A stretch of DNA of 64,000 bases from Pseudoalteromonas shioyasakiensis (GCF_001550135.1 NZ_LRUE01000024.1:1-64000), one strand, 5' to 3'; counted from the first letter of the stretch, positions 9,015 to 18,679 are shown. The notes: generated from the sequence alone by a model not told the origin. Numbers and translations are program-made.

Positions 9015-9614
9015 ATGAGCGAACAGAATCAAGATAAGCACCAACAACGCCAACAAAAAGTAAAACAAAAAGTCGACGAACGGATTGCTGCTGCACAAAA
9101 AGAGCAGGGTATTTTTCAGGTTATAACTGGCAACGGTAAGGGTAAATCGACTTCTGGTTTTGGTACTGTTGCACGTGCGGTAGGTCACGGAATGAAAGCC
9201 GCTGTGTGTCAGTTTATTAAAGGTACATGGGAGTGCGGTGAACGCAACCTACTCGAAAAAGCAGGGGTTGAATTTGTTATTATGAACACCGGTTTTACTT
9301 GGGAAACACAAAATAAAGAGTCAGATACAGCTGCTGCGCAAGTGACATGGCAAGAAGCGAAAAGAATGCTGAAGGATGAGTCGATTAACCTCGTTATGCT
9401 CGACGAAATAACCTATATGATCACCTACGGCTATATTGATTTAGACGAAGTGCTAGAAGCCATTAGCTCTCGCCCTGCTATGCAATCGGTGATAATTACA
9501 GGTCGTGGTGCGCACCGTAAACTAACCGACTTAGCTGATACAGTCAGTGAAGTCAGAAACGTAAAACACGCTTTTGATGCAGGGATAAAAGCGCAAAAAG
9601 GGTTCGATTTTTAA
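9015..9614 (+). CDS. cobO: Corrinoid adenosyltransferase, CobO/BtuR type
   Basis: A 199-residue ATP:corrinoid adenosyltransferase of the CobA/CobO/BtuR family, which attaches the 5'-deoxyadenosyl group to cob(I)alamin and precursors. The P-loop GNGKGKSTSGFG lies near residues 40-51, and LVMLDEITY near residue 130 is the Walker B-like segment. The first 30 residues are a charged, glutamine-rich helix, as in other family members. AAGGA lies 8 bp before the ATG. The gene is also named btuR or cobA in other species. Confidence 0.94.
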   Translation: MSEQNQDKHQQRQQKVKQKVDERIAAAQKEQGIFQVITGNGKGKSTSGFGTVARAVGHGMKAAVCQFIKGTWECGERNLLEKAGVEFVIMNTGFTWETQNKESDTAAAQVTWQEAKRMLKDESINLVMLDEITYMITYGYIDLDEVLEAISSRPAMQSVIITGRGAHRKLTDLADTVSEVRNVKHAFDAGIKAQKGFDF

Positions 9615-9615
9615 C

Positions 9616-10473
9616 ATGAAGGCCATCAAGTTAGCACTTTTAGGTTTTTTATTTTATTTACCTGCATTGGCTCAGGCTCATGAAATTAAAGAGCCGCAGC
9701 GTATCGTTGCCTTAGCACCGCACATCGTTGAAAACCTATTTGCGATTGGAGCAGGAGAGCGCATTGTCGGTACCGTTGACTATGCAGACTTTCCTCAGCA
9801 AGCGAATGATATCGAACGAGTAGGCGGCTATTACGGCATTAACATGGAAAAACTGTTGTCGTTAAAACCAGACCTAGTTCTGGCTTGGAAAACGGGTAAC
9901 AAAGCCGAAGATCTCGCTTACATTGAAAAATTAGGTATTCCGGTAGCGTACAGCAATCCAAATCAGGTTGATAATGTGGCTGATGAACTACGTAAACTAG
10001 GCACGCTTACGCATTTGCAAACCAAGGCAAATAAAGTAGCCAAACAGTTTGAAGCTAAACTCAACGCTATTCGTACAGCGCAAGAAGGCAAACCGAAAGT
10101 GTCGGTGTTTTATCAATTATGGCCTGAGCCAATGATGACAGTTGGCGGAAACACTTGGATCAATCAGCTATTAACTATTTGTCATGCGGATAATGTGTTT
10201 GCTAATAGTGATACAGACTACCCGCGCATTAGTATTGAAAATGTATTGGTTGCCAATCCAGAGGTAGTGATTATTCCTGATGAAAAATCGAAAAAGCCTC
10301 AGCCTAAAATTGATTGGCGACAATGGCCTGAATTGCCGGCGGTGCAACATAACCAGTTTATTAGTGTAAACGCAGACTTATTGCACCGTTTTACAACCCG
10401 TATGCTTGATGGTTTGACCGACATGTGTGGTAAAATAGACGTTTCTCGTCAGCAAATACAGGCTTCAAAATGA
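9616..10473 (+). CDS. btuF: Vitamin B12-binding periplasmic protein
   Basis: A periplasmic binding protein of 285 residues with a signal peptide (hydrophobic residues 5-20, cleavage probably near ALAQA). The Fe3+/cobalamin-binding fold is indicated by [19 protein letters not shown] near residue 29 and a Trp- and Pro-rich second lobe. It should hand corrinoids to the BtuCD pair at the start of the operon. One base separates it from cobO, and its stop overlaps the ung start as ATGA. Specificity for B12 rests on context. Confidence 0.9.
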   Translation: MKAIKLALLGFLFYLPALAQAHEIKEPQRIVALAPHIVENLFAIGAGERIVGTVDYADFPQQANDIERVGGYYGINMEKLLSLKPDLVLAWKTGNKAEDLAYIEKLGIPVAYSNPNQVDNVADELRKLGTLTHLQTKANKVAKQFEAKLNAIRTAQEGKPKVSVFYQLWPEPMMTVGGNTWINQLLTICHADNVFANSDTDYPRISIENVLVANPEVVIIPDEKSKKPQPKIDWRQWPELPAVQHNQFISVNADLLHRFTTRMLDGLTDMCGKIDVSRQQIQASK

Positions 10474-11162
10474 TCGATTGGCAAACATTTCTAGATACCG
10501 AACTTGCTAAGCCCTACATGCAAGAAACCTTACAATATGTGGCCGATAGACGCGCAGCAGGCGTTACCGTTTATCCGAAAGACGAACAGGTATTCTCAGC
10601 TTTTGATGCTACACCTTTAAATGAAGTTAAGGTGGTTATTTTAGGGCAAGATCCTTACCACGGAGAAGGGCAAGCCCATGGTTTATGCTTTTCGGTATTA
10701 CCAGAAGTTAAAAAATTACCACCGTCTTTGAAGAATATGTACAAAGAGTTGGCTACTGATATAGAAGGTTTTGAGATTCCTCACCATGGCTATTTGCAAA
10801 GCTGGGCTGAGCAAGGCGTGTTCTTACTCAACACGGTATTAACGGTTGAGCAAGGGCAAGCTCATTCTCATAAGCACCTTGGTTGGGAAAAATTTACTGA
10901 TGCAGTAATTGCGCTTATTAATCAGCACTGTGACGGTGTGGTGTTTGTGTTATGGGGCGCACATGCTCAGAAAAAAGGCAAACACATTGATACCTCGCGT
11001 CATCATGTGATCCAAGGCCCGCATCCATCACCGCTTTCTGCACATCGTGGTTTTTTTGGTTGTCAGCATTTTTCAAAGACAAACCAGCTACTTACTGATC
11101 AAAATAAAGCGCCAGTAAATTGGTCGTTGCCGCAAATGCAAAAGGCCCTTGCGGGCCTTTAA
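10470..11162 (+). CDS. ung: Uracil-DNA glycosylase
   Basis: A family 1 UDG of 230 residues. It removes uracil from DNA by cutting the N-glycosidic bond. The water-activating motif GQDPYHG lies near residue 63, the uracil pocket LLNTVLTVE near residue 121, and [14 protein letters not shown] near residue 188 is the DNA-intercalation loop. The ATG overlaps the btuF stop, so it is probably translated as the last gene of the B12 operon, an unusual coupling. The last codons form one strand of a GC-rich hairpin. Confidence 0.96.
   Translation: MIDWQTFLDTELAKPYMQETLQYVADRRAAGVTVYPKDEQVFSAFDATPLNEVKVVILGQDPYHGEGQAHGLCFSVLPEVKKLPPSLKNMYKELATDIEGFEIPHHGYLQSWAEQGVFLLNTVLTVEQGQAHSHKHLGWEKFTDAVIALINQHCDGVVFVLWGAHAQKKGKHIDTSRHHVIQGPHPSPLSAHRGFFGCQHFSKTNQLLTDQNKAPVNWSLPQMQKALAGL
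11141..11160. terminator. Candidate terminator hairpin inside the end of ung
   Basis: AAAGGCCC-TTGC-GGGCCTTT is a perfect 8-bp stem encoding the last residues of ung up to its stop codon. It lies between two convergent genes whose stop codons abut, so it could act in both directions. The T-run on either side is weak. Confidence 0.6.
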
Positions 11163-11351
11163 TTAAAAGTCTAATTCATCAAGCTCAATGCTGTCTGTGA
11201 AATAGTCTAACTCCTGTAGTTCTTTGCGAAGTCTATGCTTGTCTTTCAAAGCTTCGATTTCGCGCCATTTTCTCTTTTTATTTTTTGTAGAGGTCTTTTT
11301 TGTTTTACTAGGACCTTCTAATATTTCTAAAATATCGTCTAGGCTATCCAT
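11163..11351 (-). CDS. Small DUF3545-like protein
   Basis: A 62-residue highly charged protein: acidic start, a lysine-rich middle with KRKWREIEALKDKHRLRKEL, and an acidic tail. The basic helix matches what I recall of the DUF3545 family of short gammaproteobacterial proteins of unknown function. AGGAG stands 6 bp upstream of the ATG. It is convergent with ung with no bases between the stop codons. The basic helix could bind nucleic acid, but nothing here proves it. Confidence 0.8.
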   Translation of the reverse strand: MDSLDDILEILEGPSKTKKTSTKNKKRKWREIEALKDKHRLRKELQELDYFTDSIELDELDF

Positions 11352-11492
11352 GAACTTCTCCTATTGATTTTTTGAACCTCGGAAATACCTATACCACAGG
11401 CTGCTCAAAAATAGAATAAAAAAGTGACAATACTGTTACAGAAGTGTGATTGATAGATGAATAGATCAAAGGATTAGTTATTTTAGAAACAA

Positions 11493-11516
11493 AAACGCCA
11501 CCTAGCGGTGGCGTTT
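11493..11516 (-). terminator. Intrinsic terminator of tal
   Basis: A perfect 10-bp stem (AAACGCCACC / GGTGGCGTTT, four-base loop). On the minus strand it is followed by a T-rich run, about 20 bp after the tal stop. Confidence 0.9.
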
Positions 11517-11536
11517 AAAAAATGCTGTAATTTGAA

Positions 11537-12487
11537 TTACATTGCTTTAAAGCGTGCTTCTAATTCAAGCTGTGCTTGTGCAAAAGAGCGAATACCCTCA
11601 GCAAGCTTTTCTGTCGCCATAGCATCTTGGTTATGTAACCAACGGAACTGACTTTCAGTTAGTGGTGCTGGTTTTTCTTCAACAGTAAAGTCGCTCTCTA
11701 GTAGGTACTCTTGTGCATCCGTTAATTGGCCTAACTCTTCTAAAAGACCTGGGCTAATCGTTAACTTATCACAGCCAGTAAGTGCGATGATCTCGCCTGT
11801 GTTACGGAAGCTTGCGCCCATAACAACTGTTTTGTAGTCGTGGCGTTTGTAGAATTCGTAAATGCTACGTACAGATTGCACACCTGGATCGTTTAGCGGA
11901 TCAGTTGGTTTTTCCATACCGTTAGCAACGTGCCAGTCTAAGATACGGCCAACGAATGGTGAAATTAAAAATACATTTGCATCGGCACATGCGCGTGCTT
12001 GTGCTTCAGAGAATAACAGCGTTAAGTTACACTTAGTGCCTTCTTTTTCAAGCTGCTCAGCGGCTTTGATACCTTCCCAAGTTGATGCAACTTTGATTAG
12101 GATTTTATCTTTGCTAACACCTTCTTTTTCGTAAAGGCTCAGTAAAGTGTGGGCTTTGTCGATAGTCGCTTGGGTATCAAATGATAAACGTGCGTCTACC
12201 TCTGTAGAGATATAGCCCGGTACGATTTCGCTAATTTCTTTACCAATTAATACAGCAAAGTAATCACATGCTAACTCAAGTTGTTTAGCTGCATCTTGCT
12301 CGGTTTCTTTGGCATATTGCCACGCTTTATCTAAATAAGGCTTATACGCTTCAATTTCACTGGCTTTTAAAAGTAGAGATGGGTTTGTTGTTGCATCTTC
12401 TGGTTGGTGCTTTTTGATAGCTTCGATATCACCTGTATCTGCAACAATAGATGAATGCTGTTTAAGCCTTTGTAGTGCTGAAGTCAT
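11537..12487 (-). CDS. tal: Transaldolase
   Basis: A transaldolase of 316 residues, the length of E. coli TalB. It transfers a dihydroxyacetone unit between sugar phosphates in the non-oxidative pentose phosphate pathway. The motif [10 protein letters not shown] lies near residue 31. The Schiff-base lysine is in [12 protein letters not shown] near residue 131, and ATG-proximal residues fit the family. It stands alone with its own terminator and diverges from yaaA, as in E. coli. Confidence 0.97.
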   Translation of the reverse strand: MTSALQRLKQHSSIVADTGDIEAIKKHQPEDATTNPSLLLKASEIEAYKPYLDKAWQYAKETEQDAAKQLELACDYFAVLIGKEISEIVPGYISTEVDARLSFDTQATIDKAHTLLSLYEKEGVSKDKILIKVASTWEGIKAAEQLEKEGTKCNLTLLFSEAQARACADANVFLISPFVGRILDWHVANGMEKPTDPLNDPGVQSVRSIYEFYKRHDYKTVVMGASFRNTGEIIALTGCDKLTISPGLLEELGQLTDAQEYLLESDFTVEEKPAPLTESQFRWLHNQDAMATEKLAEGIRSFAQAQLELEARFKAM

Positions 12488-12709
12488 TTGCTTTCCTCAT
12501 TCCAAGCAAGTTAAAAGAAAATCCATTATAGCGGCCTTTATGCTGCAACACTATGACAGTGTTTAATAGGTCAAATGTCCTTAATACAGAAAACTAGAAC
12601 ATTATGTATGAAAAGAGCAGCGGATAAAGGCAGGACGAAACAAAACGTGCATTTTGATTCAATTAATGTTGAAATTGACATCAAACAAATTACAAGTCAA
12701 TAGCTAAGT

Positions 12710-13489
12710 ATGATCACTGTTATTTCACCTGCAAAAAATTTAGATTACGAAACACCAGCCACGACCGATAAATTCACTCAACCTGAATTACTCGAGCACA
12801 GCGAAGAGTTAATGTCAGTTTGCCGTGATTTAACACCAGCGCAAATTGGTAGCCTAATGAAAATCAGCGATAAACTAGCTGGTTTGAATGCGGCACGCTT
12901 CGCCGAGTGGTCACAGCCATTTACTCAAGATAACGCAAAACAAGCCGTGCTAGCCTTTAATGGTGATGTATACGGTGGCTTAGATGCGCAAACGTTAAGC
13001 GATGCTGATCTTGATTACGCACAGTCGCACTTACGTATTTTGTCTGGTCTTTATGGTGTGCTTAAACCATTAGACTTAATGCAAGCTTACCGCCTTGAAA
13101 TGGGCACTAAGTTAGAAAACCCACGTGGTAAAAATTTATATGAGTTTTGGGGTAGTGTTATCGCCGAAAAGCTAAATACAGTGCTTGCTGAGCAAGATAG
13201 CAAATACTTGGTAAACCTTGCTTCTAATGAGTATTTTAAAGCGGTTGATAAAAAAGCATTAAATGCACAAATCATCACTCCACATTTTAAAGACTGTAAA
13301 AACGGCCAATATAAAGTGATCAGCTTTTATGCGAAAAAAGCCCGCGGCATGATGGCACGTTACATCATTGAAAATAAAATCACCCAATTAAGTGATTTAA
13401 AAGATTTCACCGTTGCAGGTTATTACTTTAGCAGCGATGCAACAGCAAAAGAATTAGAGCCTGTTTTCTTACGGGAAGAGCAGAACTAA
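12710..13489 (+). CDS. yaaA: Peroxide stress protein YaaA
   Basis: A 259-residue member of the YaaA (formerly DUF328) family. It starts with the typical [14 protein letters not shown] and contains [11 protein letters not shown] and [15 protein letters not shown]. In E. coli YaaA lowers free intracellular iron under peroxide stress and protects DNA; transfer of that role here is inference. No strong ribosome site precedes the ATG (AGCTAAGT). The neighbouring tal repeats the E. coli gene order. Confidence 0.94.
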   Translation: MITVISPAKNLDYETPATTDKFTQPELLEHSEELMSVCRDLTPAQIGSLMKISDKLAGLNAARFAEWSQPFTQDNAKQAVLAFNGDVYGGLDAQTLSDADLDYAQSHLRILSGLYGVLKPLDLMQAYRLEMGTKLENPRGKNLYEFWGSVIAEKLNTVLAEQDSKYLVNLASNEYFKAVDKKALNAQIITPHFKDCKNGQYKVISFYAKKARGMMARYIIENKITQLSDLKDFTVAGYYFSSDATAKELEPVFLREEQN

Positions 13490-13513
13490 TTTCTTAGTAA
13501 AATGAATTGGAAG

Positions 13514-13537
13514 AGCCGTGCTTAGCACGGCTTTTTT
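13514..13537 (+). terminator. Intrinsic terminator of yaaA
   Basis: An 8-bp perfect stem AGCCGTGC / GCACGGCT with a three-base loop and a T-run, about 25 bp after the yaaA stop. Confidence 0.92.
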
Positions 13538-13618
13538 ATGGTTTTAATACTCTAAATTAGAAATGGCGTTCATCTTGCTAAATACTTTGTTGAGCGATTA
13601 ATTCAACAAGGTACAAAA

Positions 13619-14554
13619 ATGTTAAAAATTCCGACAGTAAGTGAAGCTGAAAAGCTGATAGAAGAAAAACTCGGTGGCTGGGTTGATATCATCATAAGCC
13701 ATATTCCAAACTTTATTGTCGCAGTAATTATTACTATCGTGTTTTCACTGCTGGCGCGTATCGTTGGCTCAATGCTTAGAAAGCTATTACGCCGCTCGTT
13801 AGAGTCTTCGCAAATAGCAGACTTAATGTCATCGATAGTAAAAGTCATCGTGTTATGTGTAGGCTTATTTGTAGCCCTTGATTTCTTGGGTCTCAGAGGC
13901 ACTGTCACCTCATTACTTGCTGGTGCTGGTATCGTTGGTCTTGCAATTGGTTTTGCCTTTCAGGACATGACAGAGAACCTTATAGCGGGTATTGCTATGG
14001 GTATTCGCAAACCATTTAAAACAGGTGATGTAATCCGCACCGAAAGTGTGTTTGGTACTGTACGGGCGATTAACCTTAGAAATACCCTCATTGAGAACTT
14101 TTATGGGCAACTTATCTTAGTGCCTAATAAGATTCTATTTAGAAATATACTCAGTAACTACAGCACCTTAGGTGTGCGTCGTATCGAAGTGCCAGTGGGT
14201 ATTTCGTATGCTGACGATCCAGAACAAGCCGCTGAGGTGATTGTTAAAAAAATCAATGAGTTTGATTTTGTTATTAAACAAGAAGAAACCGCCGTTTACG
14301 CCGAAAGCTTTGGTGATAGCAGCGTAAACTTACTAGTTTGGTTTTGGATTAAATACCCCGGCGAAGCGGATTTCATGACCGTTCGTCACAAGGCTGTTGT
14401 GGCAGTTAGAAACGCCCTAAGCGAAGCTGATATGACCATCCCATTCCCAATCCGCACGTTAGATTTTGGTATCAAAGGCGGCGAGAAATTAAATGCCATG
14501 ATAAGCGAAAAACAGCAAGATAAAGACGCTGAGGTACCGCAAACCGATGAGTAA
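13619..14554 (+). CDS. Small-conductance mechanosensitive channel, MscS family
   Basis: An MscS-type channel of 311 residues that would open under membrane tension to release osmolytes. Three hydrophobic helices are visible (about 28-50, 65-85 and 95-125). The third is the Gly/Ala-rich pore helix LLAGAGIVGLAIGFAFQD, followed by the conserved FQDMTENLIAGI and the cytoplasmic beta domain. The acidic tail after residue 290 is not conserved in the family. GTACAAAA precedes the ATG without a clear ribosome site. It stands alone. Confidence 0.93.
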   Translation: MLKIPTVSEAEKLIEEKLGGWVDIIISHIPNFIVAVIITIVFSLLARIVGSMLRKLLRRSLESSQIADLMSSIVKVIVLCVGLFVALDFLGLRGTVTSLLAGAGIVGLAIGFAFQDMTENLIAGIAMGIRKPFKTGDVIRTESVFGTVRAINLRNTLIENFYGQLILVPNKILFRNILSNYSTLGVRRIEVPVGISYADDPEQAAEVIVKKINEFDFVIKQEETAVYAESFGDSSVNLLVWFWIKYPGEADFMTVRHKAVVAVRNALSEADMTIPFPIRTLDFGIKGGEKLNAMISEKQQDKDAEVPQTDE

Positions 14555-14715
14555 AATTTACTGACTCATCGGCGAGATTTACACAGGGAAGTGTGTTTGA
14601 GGAGGGAAGTTAAGTAAAAGGTATAGTTGATTACTAGCACCAATAAGCTAAGCTTGATTGTAGTAGTATAAAATAGGATTATATCTGGATTTGATCTATT
14701 TAAGATGAGTAAATT

Positions 14716-14973
14716 ATGGCGATGGTAAAAAAAAGTATCACTGTGACTGCCCAACAAGAAAAATGGATGCAAGCCCAGCTCGCTTCAGGAAATTATGCGA
14801 GTGACAGTGAGTTACTTCGAGATTTGATTAGAAAAGAGCAAATGCGAGCTTCTGAAATTGAAGCTATTCGTATGAAATTGATTGAAGCAGAGAAAAGTGG
14901 ACTCTCAGATAAATCACCAAATCAAATGTTAGCTAGTTTCAAGGAAGAAGCGAGTAAGGATGGAAAGTTATAA
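14716..14973 (+). CDS. parD: ParD-family antitoxin
   Basis: An 85-residue antitoxin with a short ribbon-helix-helix N-terminus (KKSITVTAQQEKWMQAQLASG, then YASDSELLRDLIR) that would bind the operon promoter. A charged C-terminal helix should wrap the toxin. It overlaps the toxin gene by 14 bp, the usual arrangement for translational coupling. A second in-frame ATG two codons later is possible. Autorepression is expected from the family, but I see no clear operator. Confidence 0.88.
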   Translation: MAMVKKSITVTAQQEKWMQAQLASGNYASDSELLRDLIRKEQMRASEIEAIRMKLIEAEKSGLSDKSPNQMLASFKEEASKDGKL

Positions 14974-15262
14974 ACTTAATATTCAAGCCGAAGCTGATTT
15001 GAAGCGAATTTGGTTTCGTGGTTTGGAGCAATATGGTGAAAATCAGGCTGATGCTTATATTTATAAGTTTTTTGATCGTTTTGAGCAATTGGCAAAGCAA
15101 CCTTATTTAGCACCAGCAGTCGATGAAATTAGGCAAGGTTATCGACGAGCTGTTTGTGGTGTTGATAGCATTTATTTTCGCATTCAAGGTGGGAATGTAG
15201 AAATTATGAGAGTATTAGGCAGGCAAGACATTCAAGCTAATCTTCGAATTGGCAATGTATAA
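14960..15262 (+). CDS. parE: ParE-family toxin
   Basis: A RelE/ParE-superfamily toxin of 100 residues. The pattern YKLNIQAEADLKRIWFRGLEQYG, with LAKQPYLAP and RRAVCGVDSIYFRI, and IMRVLGRQDIQANL at the end is typical of ParE. Characterised ParE proteins poison DNA gyrase. It is intact and overlaps its antitoxin, so the pair is probably functional. Such pairs are horizontally mobile, and this one sits with a lipoprotein gene between conserved chromosomal blocks. Confidence 0.88.
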   Translation: MESYKLNIQAEADLKRIWFRGLEQYGENQADAYIYKFFDRFEQLAKQPYLAPAVDEIRQGYRRAVCGVDSIYFRIQGGNVEIMRVLGRQDIQANLRIGNV

Positions 15263-15400
15263 TCAATTTAACTTCAGACATTACAAAATATCGACAGGCT
15301 TTTTGTTTAATTCAGTAACTCGTATAGATTTTCTATGACTGCTAATTTATTTGTTGTGGCTTTATCAAATCTATCCAGATCGAAGGAGTCGTTTTGGGAT

Positions 15401-15877
15401 ATGAAGTATTTTTCAATTTTTTTGATTTTAATTTCGCTTGTCGGCTGTAAGTCCACACAAAGCACTATCGAATATACTGACCCTGGGTTTTATCTGGAAC
15501 CCGTTTTAAAACTGAAAGTTGTTCCAACTTTCTCAAACCCTGTAATATATGAGGTTACAAGTGTAAGACCTTATCAGCTATTAACTACAGTTTATGAAGG
15601 GTCTGGTGGCTATAATTGGAAAGGCATTAAGTCAGAGAAGAGTGTAGAGTTAACTGAAGGTGAGTATTCAAGCTTATTGTTAATGCTTGAAAAAGCATTG
15701 GAGTTTCCAAAAGATAAAACGCGAGGTGTGGATGGAGACACTTGGATGCTGGAAAGCTCATTGTATCAATATACCGCTGTAGCTTTTTGGGAGCCTGAAG
15801 TTCAAACCGGTGAGCGAGGACTTGGTAGTTTTGTAAAGTTAAAAGAATTTCTTGCGCATCTAAGTAGTAAAAATTAA
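15401..15877 (+). CDS. Hypothetical lipoprotein
   Basis: A 158-residue protein I do not recognise. From ATG at 15401 it starts with a short lysine, a hydrophobic stretch and the lipobox LVGC (cysteine 16), so it should be lipidated and exported. A longer in-frame start at 15335 would put 22 residues before the signal peptide, which is unlikely. The mature part is mixed alpha/beta with several Tyr, Pro and Val repeats and no catalytic signature. AAGGAG lies 13 bp upstream. It follows parE by about 140 bp. Confidence 0.72.
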   Translation: MKYFSIFLILISLVGCKSTQSTIEYTDPGFYLEPVLKLKVVPTFSNPVIYEVTSVRPYQLLTTVYEGSGGYNWKGIKSEKSVELTEGEYSSLLLMLEKALEFPKDKTRGVDGDTWMLESSLYQYTAVAFWEPEVQTGERGLGSFVKLKEFLAHLSSKN

Positions 15878-16060
15878 TTGAAATACTAATAGTTACATGT
15901 TTAGTATAGTTAAAGTGTAGTGGCCTTTCTTAGGCATAACTTTTCGCGCGAAATAAATTTTACGCCTACATTAAAGTATTGCACCCTAACAACAGGTATG
16001 CACAATCGGCTTATCGCTGACAGCTTAAGGCTTACAGCTTTGTTAAAGTTTTGTCCTACA

Positions 16061-16095
16061 AAAAAAGCGCAAGCAGTTTAACTGGTTGCGCTTTT
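16061..16095 (-). terminator. Intrinsic terminator of serA
   Basis: An 11-bp stem AAAAAGCGCAA / TTGCGCTTTTT with an inner CAGT/ACTG extension. It lies about 20 bp after the serA stop on the minus strand and ends in a T-run. The preceding 15878-16060 holds nothing recognisable. Confidence 0.9.
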
Positions 16096-16117
16096 TATCT
16101 ATTTGATATGCCAACGA

Positions 16118-17347
16118 TTAGTGAAGGATACGTGCTCTGATTGTACCTTCAACTGCACTTAGCTCTTTAAGAGCGACTTCTGATTGGTCTGTATCTACAT
16201 CAATTACTACGTAGCCAATTGATTCGTCAGTTTGTAAGTACTGGGCTGCGATATTAATGCCGTGCTGTGCAAATGCTTGGTTAATTTGCGTTAGAACACC
16301 AGGGCGGTTGTGGTGCACGTGTAATAAGCGGCTGCGGTTTGCAAGCTCAGGCAGTGATACTTCAGGGAAGTTAACTGCCGTAATGGTTGAACCATTATCT
16401 GAGTACTTAGCTAGTTTGCCCGCTACTTCAATACCGATATTTTCTTGTGCTTCTTGTGTTGAACCACCAATATGCGGAGTCAGAATTACGTTATCGAACT
16501 CGCGCAGCGGTGATACGAACTCTTCATCATTTGATTTTGGTTCTACAGGGAACACGTCGATTGCAGCGCCGCTCAGCTTTTTATCACGAAGTGATTCTGC
16601 TAGAGCATCAATATCAACAACAGTGCCGCGAGAAGCATTGATCAAGATGGCGCCTTGCTTCATTACTTCAAGCTCAGCCATACCAATTAGGTTCTTCGTT
16701 TGTGGTGTTTCTGGTACGTGTAAGCTAATAACGTCAGCACGTTGTAGTAACTGAGTTAGGTTATGAACTTGTGTTGCATTACCCAGCGTTAGCTTGTCTT
16801 CGATATCGTAAAACTCAACGTTCATACCGATATTTTCAGCCATGATACCTAGCTGTGTACCAATGTGGCCGTAACCAATAATACCTAACGTTTTACCACG
16901 TGCTTCAAATGAACCGTTGGCTGATTTTAACCAACCACCGCGGTGTGCTAGGGCATTACGCTCTGGAATACCACGAAGCAGTAATAAGATTTCACCAAGT
17001 ACTAATTCTGCAACAGAGCGGGTGTTTGAAAATGGTGCGTTAAATACCGCAATACCACGTTCACGAGCACCTTGCAGGTCGACTTGGTTAGTACCGATAC
17101 AGAAGCAGCCGATTGCGACTAGCTTTTCAGCTGCTTCTAGTACCGCTTCATTAATATGAGTGCGAGAACGAAGGCCTACAAAGTGCACATCTTTAATGCG
17201 CTCAATGAGCTCGTCTTCAGGTAAGGATGTTTTTACGTAATCAATATTACTGTAGCCATTACGCTTAAGCGTTTCTACAGCACTTTGGTGCACGCCTTCC
17301 AGCAAGAGAATTTTAATTTTGTCTTTTGCTAACGATACCTTACTCAT
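16118..17347 (-). CDS. serA: D-3-phosphoglycerate dehydrogenase
   Basis: The first enzyme of serine synthesis, oxidising 3-phosphoglycerate with NAD. It has 409 residues, close to the E. coli enzyme. The NAD-binding GYGHIGTQLG lies near residue 158, the catalytic dyad region includes INASRGTVVD and the histidine in LTPHIGGSTQEAQ. A C-terminal ACT domain from about residue 335 (LLHVHHNRPGVLTQIN) would bind serine for feedback inhibition. It follows rpiA after 14 bp, so the two are probably cotranscribed. Confidence 0.97.
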   Translation of the reverse strand: MSKVSLAKDKIKILLLEGVHQSAVETLKRNGYSNIDYVKTSLPEDELIERIKDVHFVGLRSRTHINEAVLEAAEKLVAIGCFCIGTNQVDLQGARERGIAVFNAPFSNTRSVAELVLGEILLLLRGIPERNALAHRGGWLKSANGSFEARGKTLGIIGYGHIGTQLGIMAENIGMNVEFYDIEDKLTLGNATQVHNLTQLLQRADVISLHVPETPQTKNLIGMAELEVMKQGAILINASRGTVVDIDALAESLRDKKLSGAAIDVFPVEPKSNDEEFVSPLREFDNVILTPHIGGSTQEAQENIGIEVAGKLAKYSDNGSTITAVNFPEVSLPELANRSRLLHVHHNRPGVLTQINQAFAQHGINIAAQYLQTDESIGYVVIDVDTDQSEVALKELSAVEGTIRARILH

Positions 17348-17361
17348 ATCCTCATTCCTAT

Positions 17362-18015
17362 TTACTTTATTTGCGGCCCATTTTTGGTGCCGATAATGAC
17401 TTTATCTGCACCGCGATGGGCAAATAAGCCGTTTGTTACTACACCAACAATCTGGTTGATTGTTAGTTCTAATTCTTTGGCGTTGCTGATATCTAAATTG
17501 TGCACGTCTAAAATGACGTTACCGTTATCTGTTACAACACCCTCACGGTAAACAGGGTCACCGCCTAGTTTTACTAGTTCACGAGCTACATAGCTGCGTG
17601 CCATTGGGATCACTTCAACCGGCAGTGGAAATGCGCCTAATGTTGTAACTTCTTTAGATTCATCAACAATACAAACAAATTGTTTTGCTACCGCTGAAAC
17701 GATTTTCTCGCGTGTCAGCGCTGCACCACCGCCTTTGATCATCTCATTGTGTGGGTTGATTTCGTCTGCGCCATCAACATACACATCAAGGCTTGATACA
17801 TCGTTTAGTTCGAATACTTCAATACCCAGTGCTTTTAACTTTTCAGTTGAAGCCTCAGAGCTTGAAACTGCACCAGTAATGGTGTCTTTTACTGTATCAA
17901 GTGCATCAATAAAGTGATTCACTGTAGAGCCTGTACCTACACCAACAATGGTATTTTCATTTACAAACTCTAGGGCTGCCCAGGCAGCGGCTTTTTTTAA
18001 TTCATCTTGCGTCAT
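17362..18015 (-). CDS. rpiA: Ribose-5-phosphate isomerase A
   Basis: A 217-residue RpiA that interconverts ribose 5-phosphate and ribulose 5-phosphate in the pentose phosphate pathway. The conserved [16 protein letters not shown] lies near residue 25, DGADEIN near residue 81 and [12 protein letters not shown] near residue 94. The lysine of the last motif is catalytic in known enzymes. It is followed by serA after 14 bp, the same pairing as in E. coli and relatives. Confidence 0.97.
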   Translation of the reverse strand: MTQDELKKAAAWAALEFVNENTIVGVGTGSTVNHFIDALDTVKDTITGAVSSSEASTEKLKALGIEVFELNDVSSLDVYVDGADEINPHNEMIKGGGAALTREKIVSAVAKQFVCIVDESKEVTTLGAFPLPVEVIPMARSYVARELVKLGGDPVYREGVVTDNGNVILDVHNLDISNAKELELTINQIVGVVTNGLFAHRGADKVIIGTKNGPQIK

Positions 18016-18069
18016 AATTATGTGCTCAGTTAGCTGTCAGAGAGGGCCTATAGTATACAAACAGTTTGC

Positions 18070-18666
18070 TTACCATTGGTAGATTTTCTCTGGGGTTATA
18101 ATGTGTTTTAACGGTACATCCCACGATTCAATTGGCAATGCTGAAACATGCTGACATTGATGGGCAAGGCCTATCAAAATCGGTTTTTGCCAGTTTTCTT
18201 GGTAATACCGAGCCAACGTTTTGTCATAAAACCCACCGCCCATTCCTAAACGGTTACCTTGATCATCAAATGCCACTAATGGCATAAGTAAAATATCAAG
18301 CTTATCTAAAGGACATATTTGACTGCAATTCAACTTGGGCTCCAAGATACCATAGCGGTTTGCAGTCATGGGTGAATTTTCTTCATACCTCTGAAAGTAT
18401 AAAGTTGTGCCATTGAAGGGGTGGATGATAGGCAGATATAAATGCTGTTCTTGCATCCATAATTCTTTAATTAACAAAGAAGTGTCTAATTCACCATCAT
18501 TGCTGAAATAAATGCCAATATGGGCATTTTTAGGTGTTTTTAGCGATTTTAGGTGTTGAGTAAAATTCACTTTTAGCGCAATTGCTGCATTTTTTTGTTG
18601 TTCAACAGTCAGTGAATTGCGCTTTTTTCGAATAGATTGTCTGATTTCTGCTCGTGTGTTGCTCAT
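18070..18666 (-). CDS. fau: 5-formyltetrahydrofolate cyclo-ligase
   Basis: A 198-residue enzyme (also called MTHFS or YgfA) that converts 5-formyl-THF to 5,10-methenyl-THF using ATP. The N-terminal RAEIRQSIRKKRNSL and the nucleotide-binding MGGGFYDKTLARY near residue 142 are typical. It lies 54 bp upstream of rpiA and 13 bp downstream of a membrane-anchored unknown. In many gammaproteobacteria the 6S RNA gene lies just upstream; here there is no room for it. Confidence 0.93.
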   Translation of the reverse strand: MSNTRAEIRQSIRKKRNSLTVEQQKNAAIALKVNFTQHLKSLKTPKNAHIGIYFSNDGELDTSLLIKELWMQEQHLYLPIIHPFNGTTLYFQRYEENSPMTANRYGILEPKLNCSQICPLDKLDILLMPLVAFDDQGNRLGMGGGFYDKTLARYYQENWQKPILIGLAHQCQHVSALPIESWDVPLKHIITPEKIYQW

Positions 18667-18679
18667 GTCAATATTAGTG

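Noticed and set aside
15335-15400. Upstream extension of the lipoprotein
   Set aside because: It would place 22 residues before the signal peptide and lipobox.
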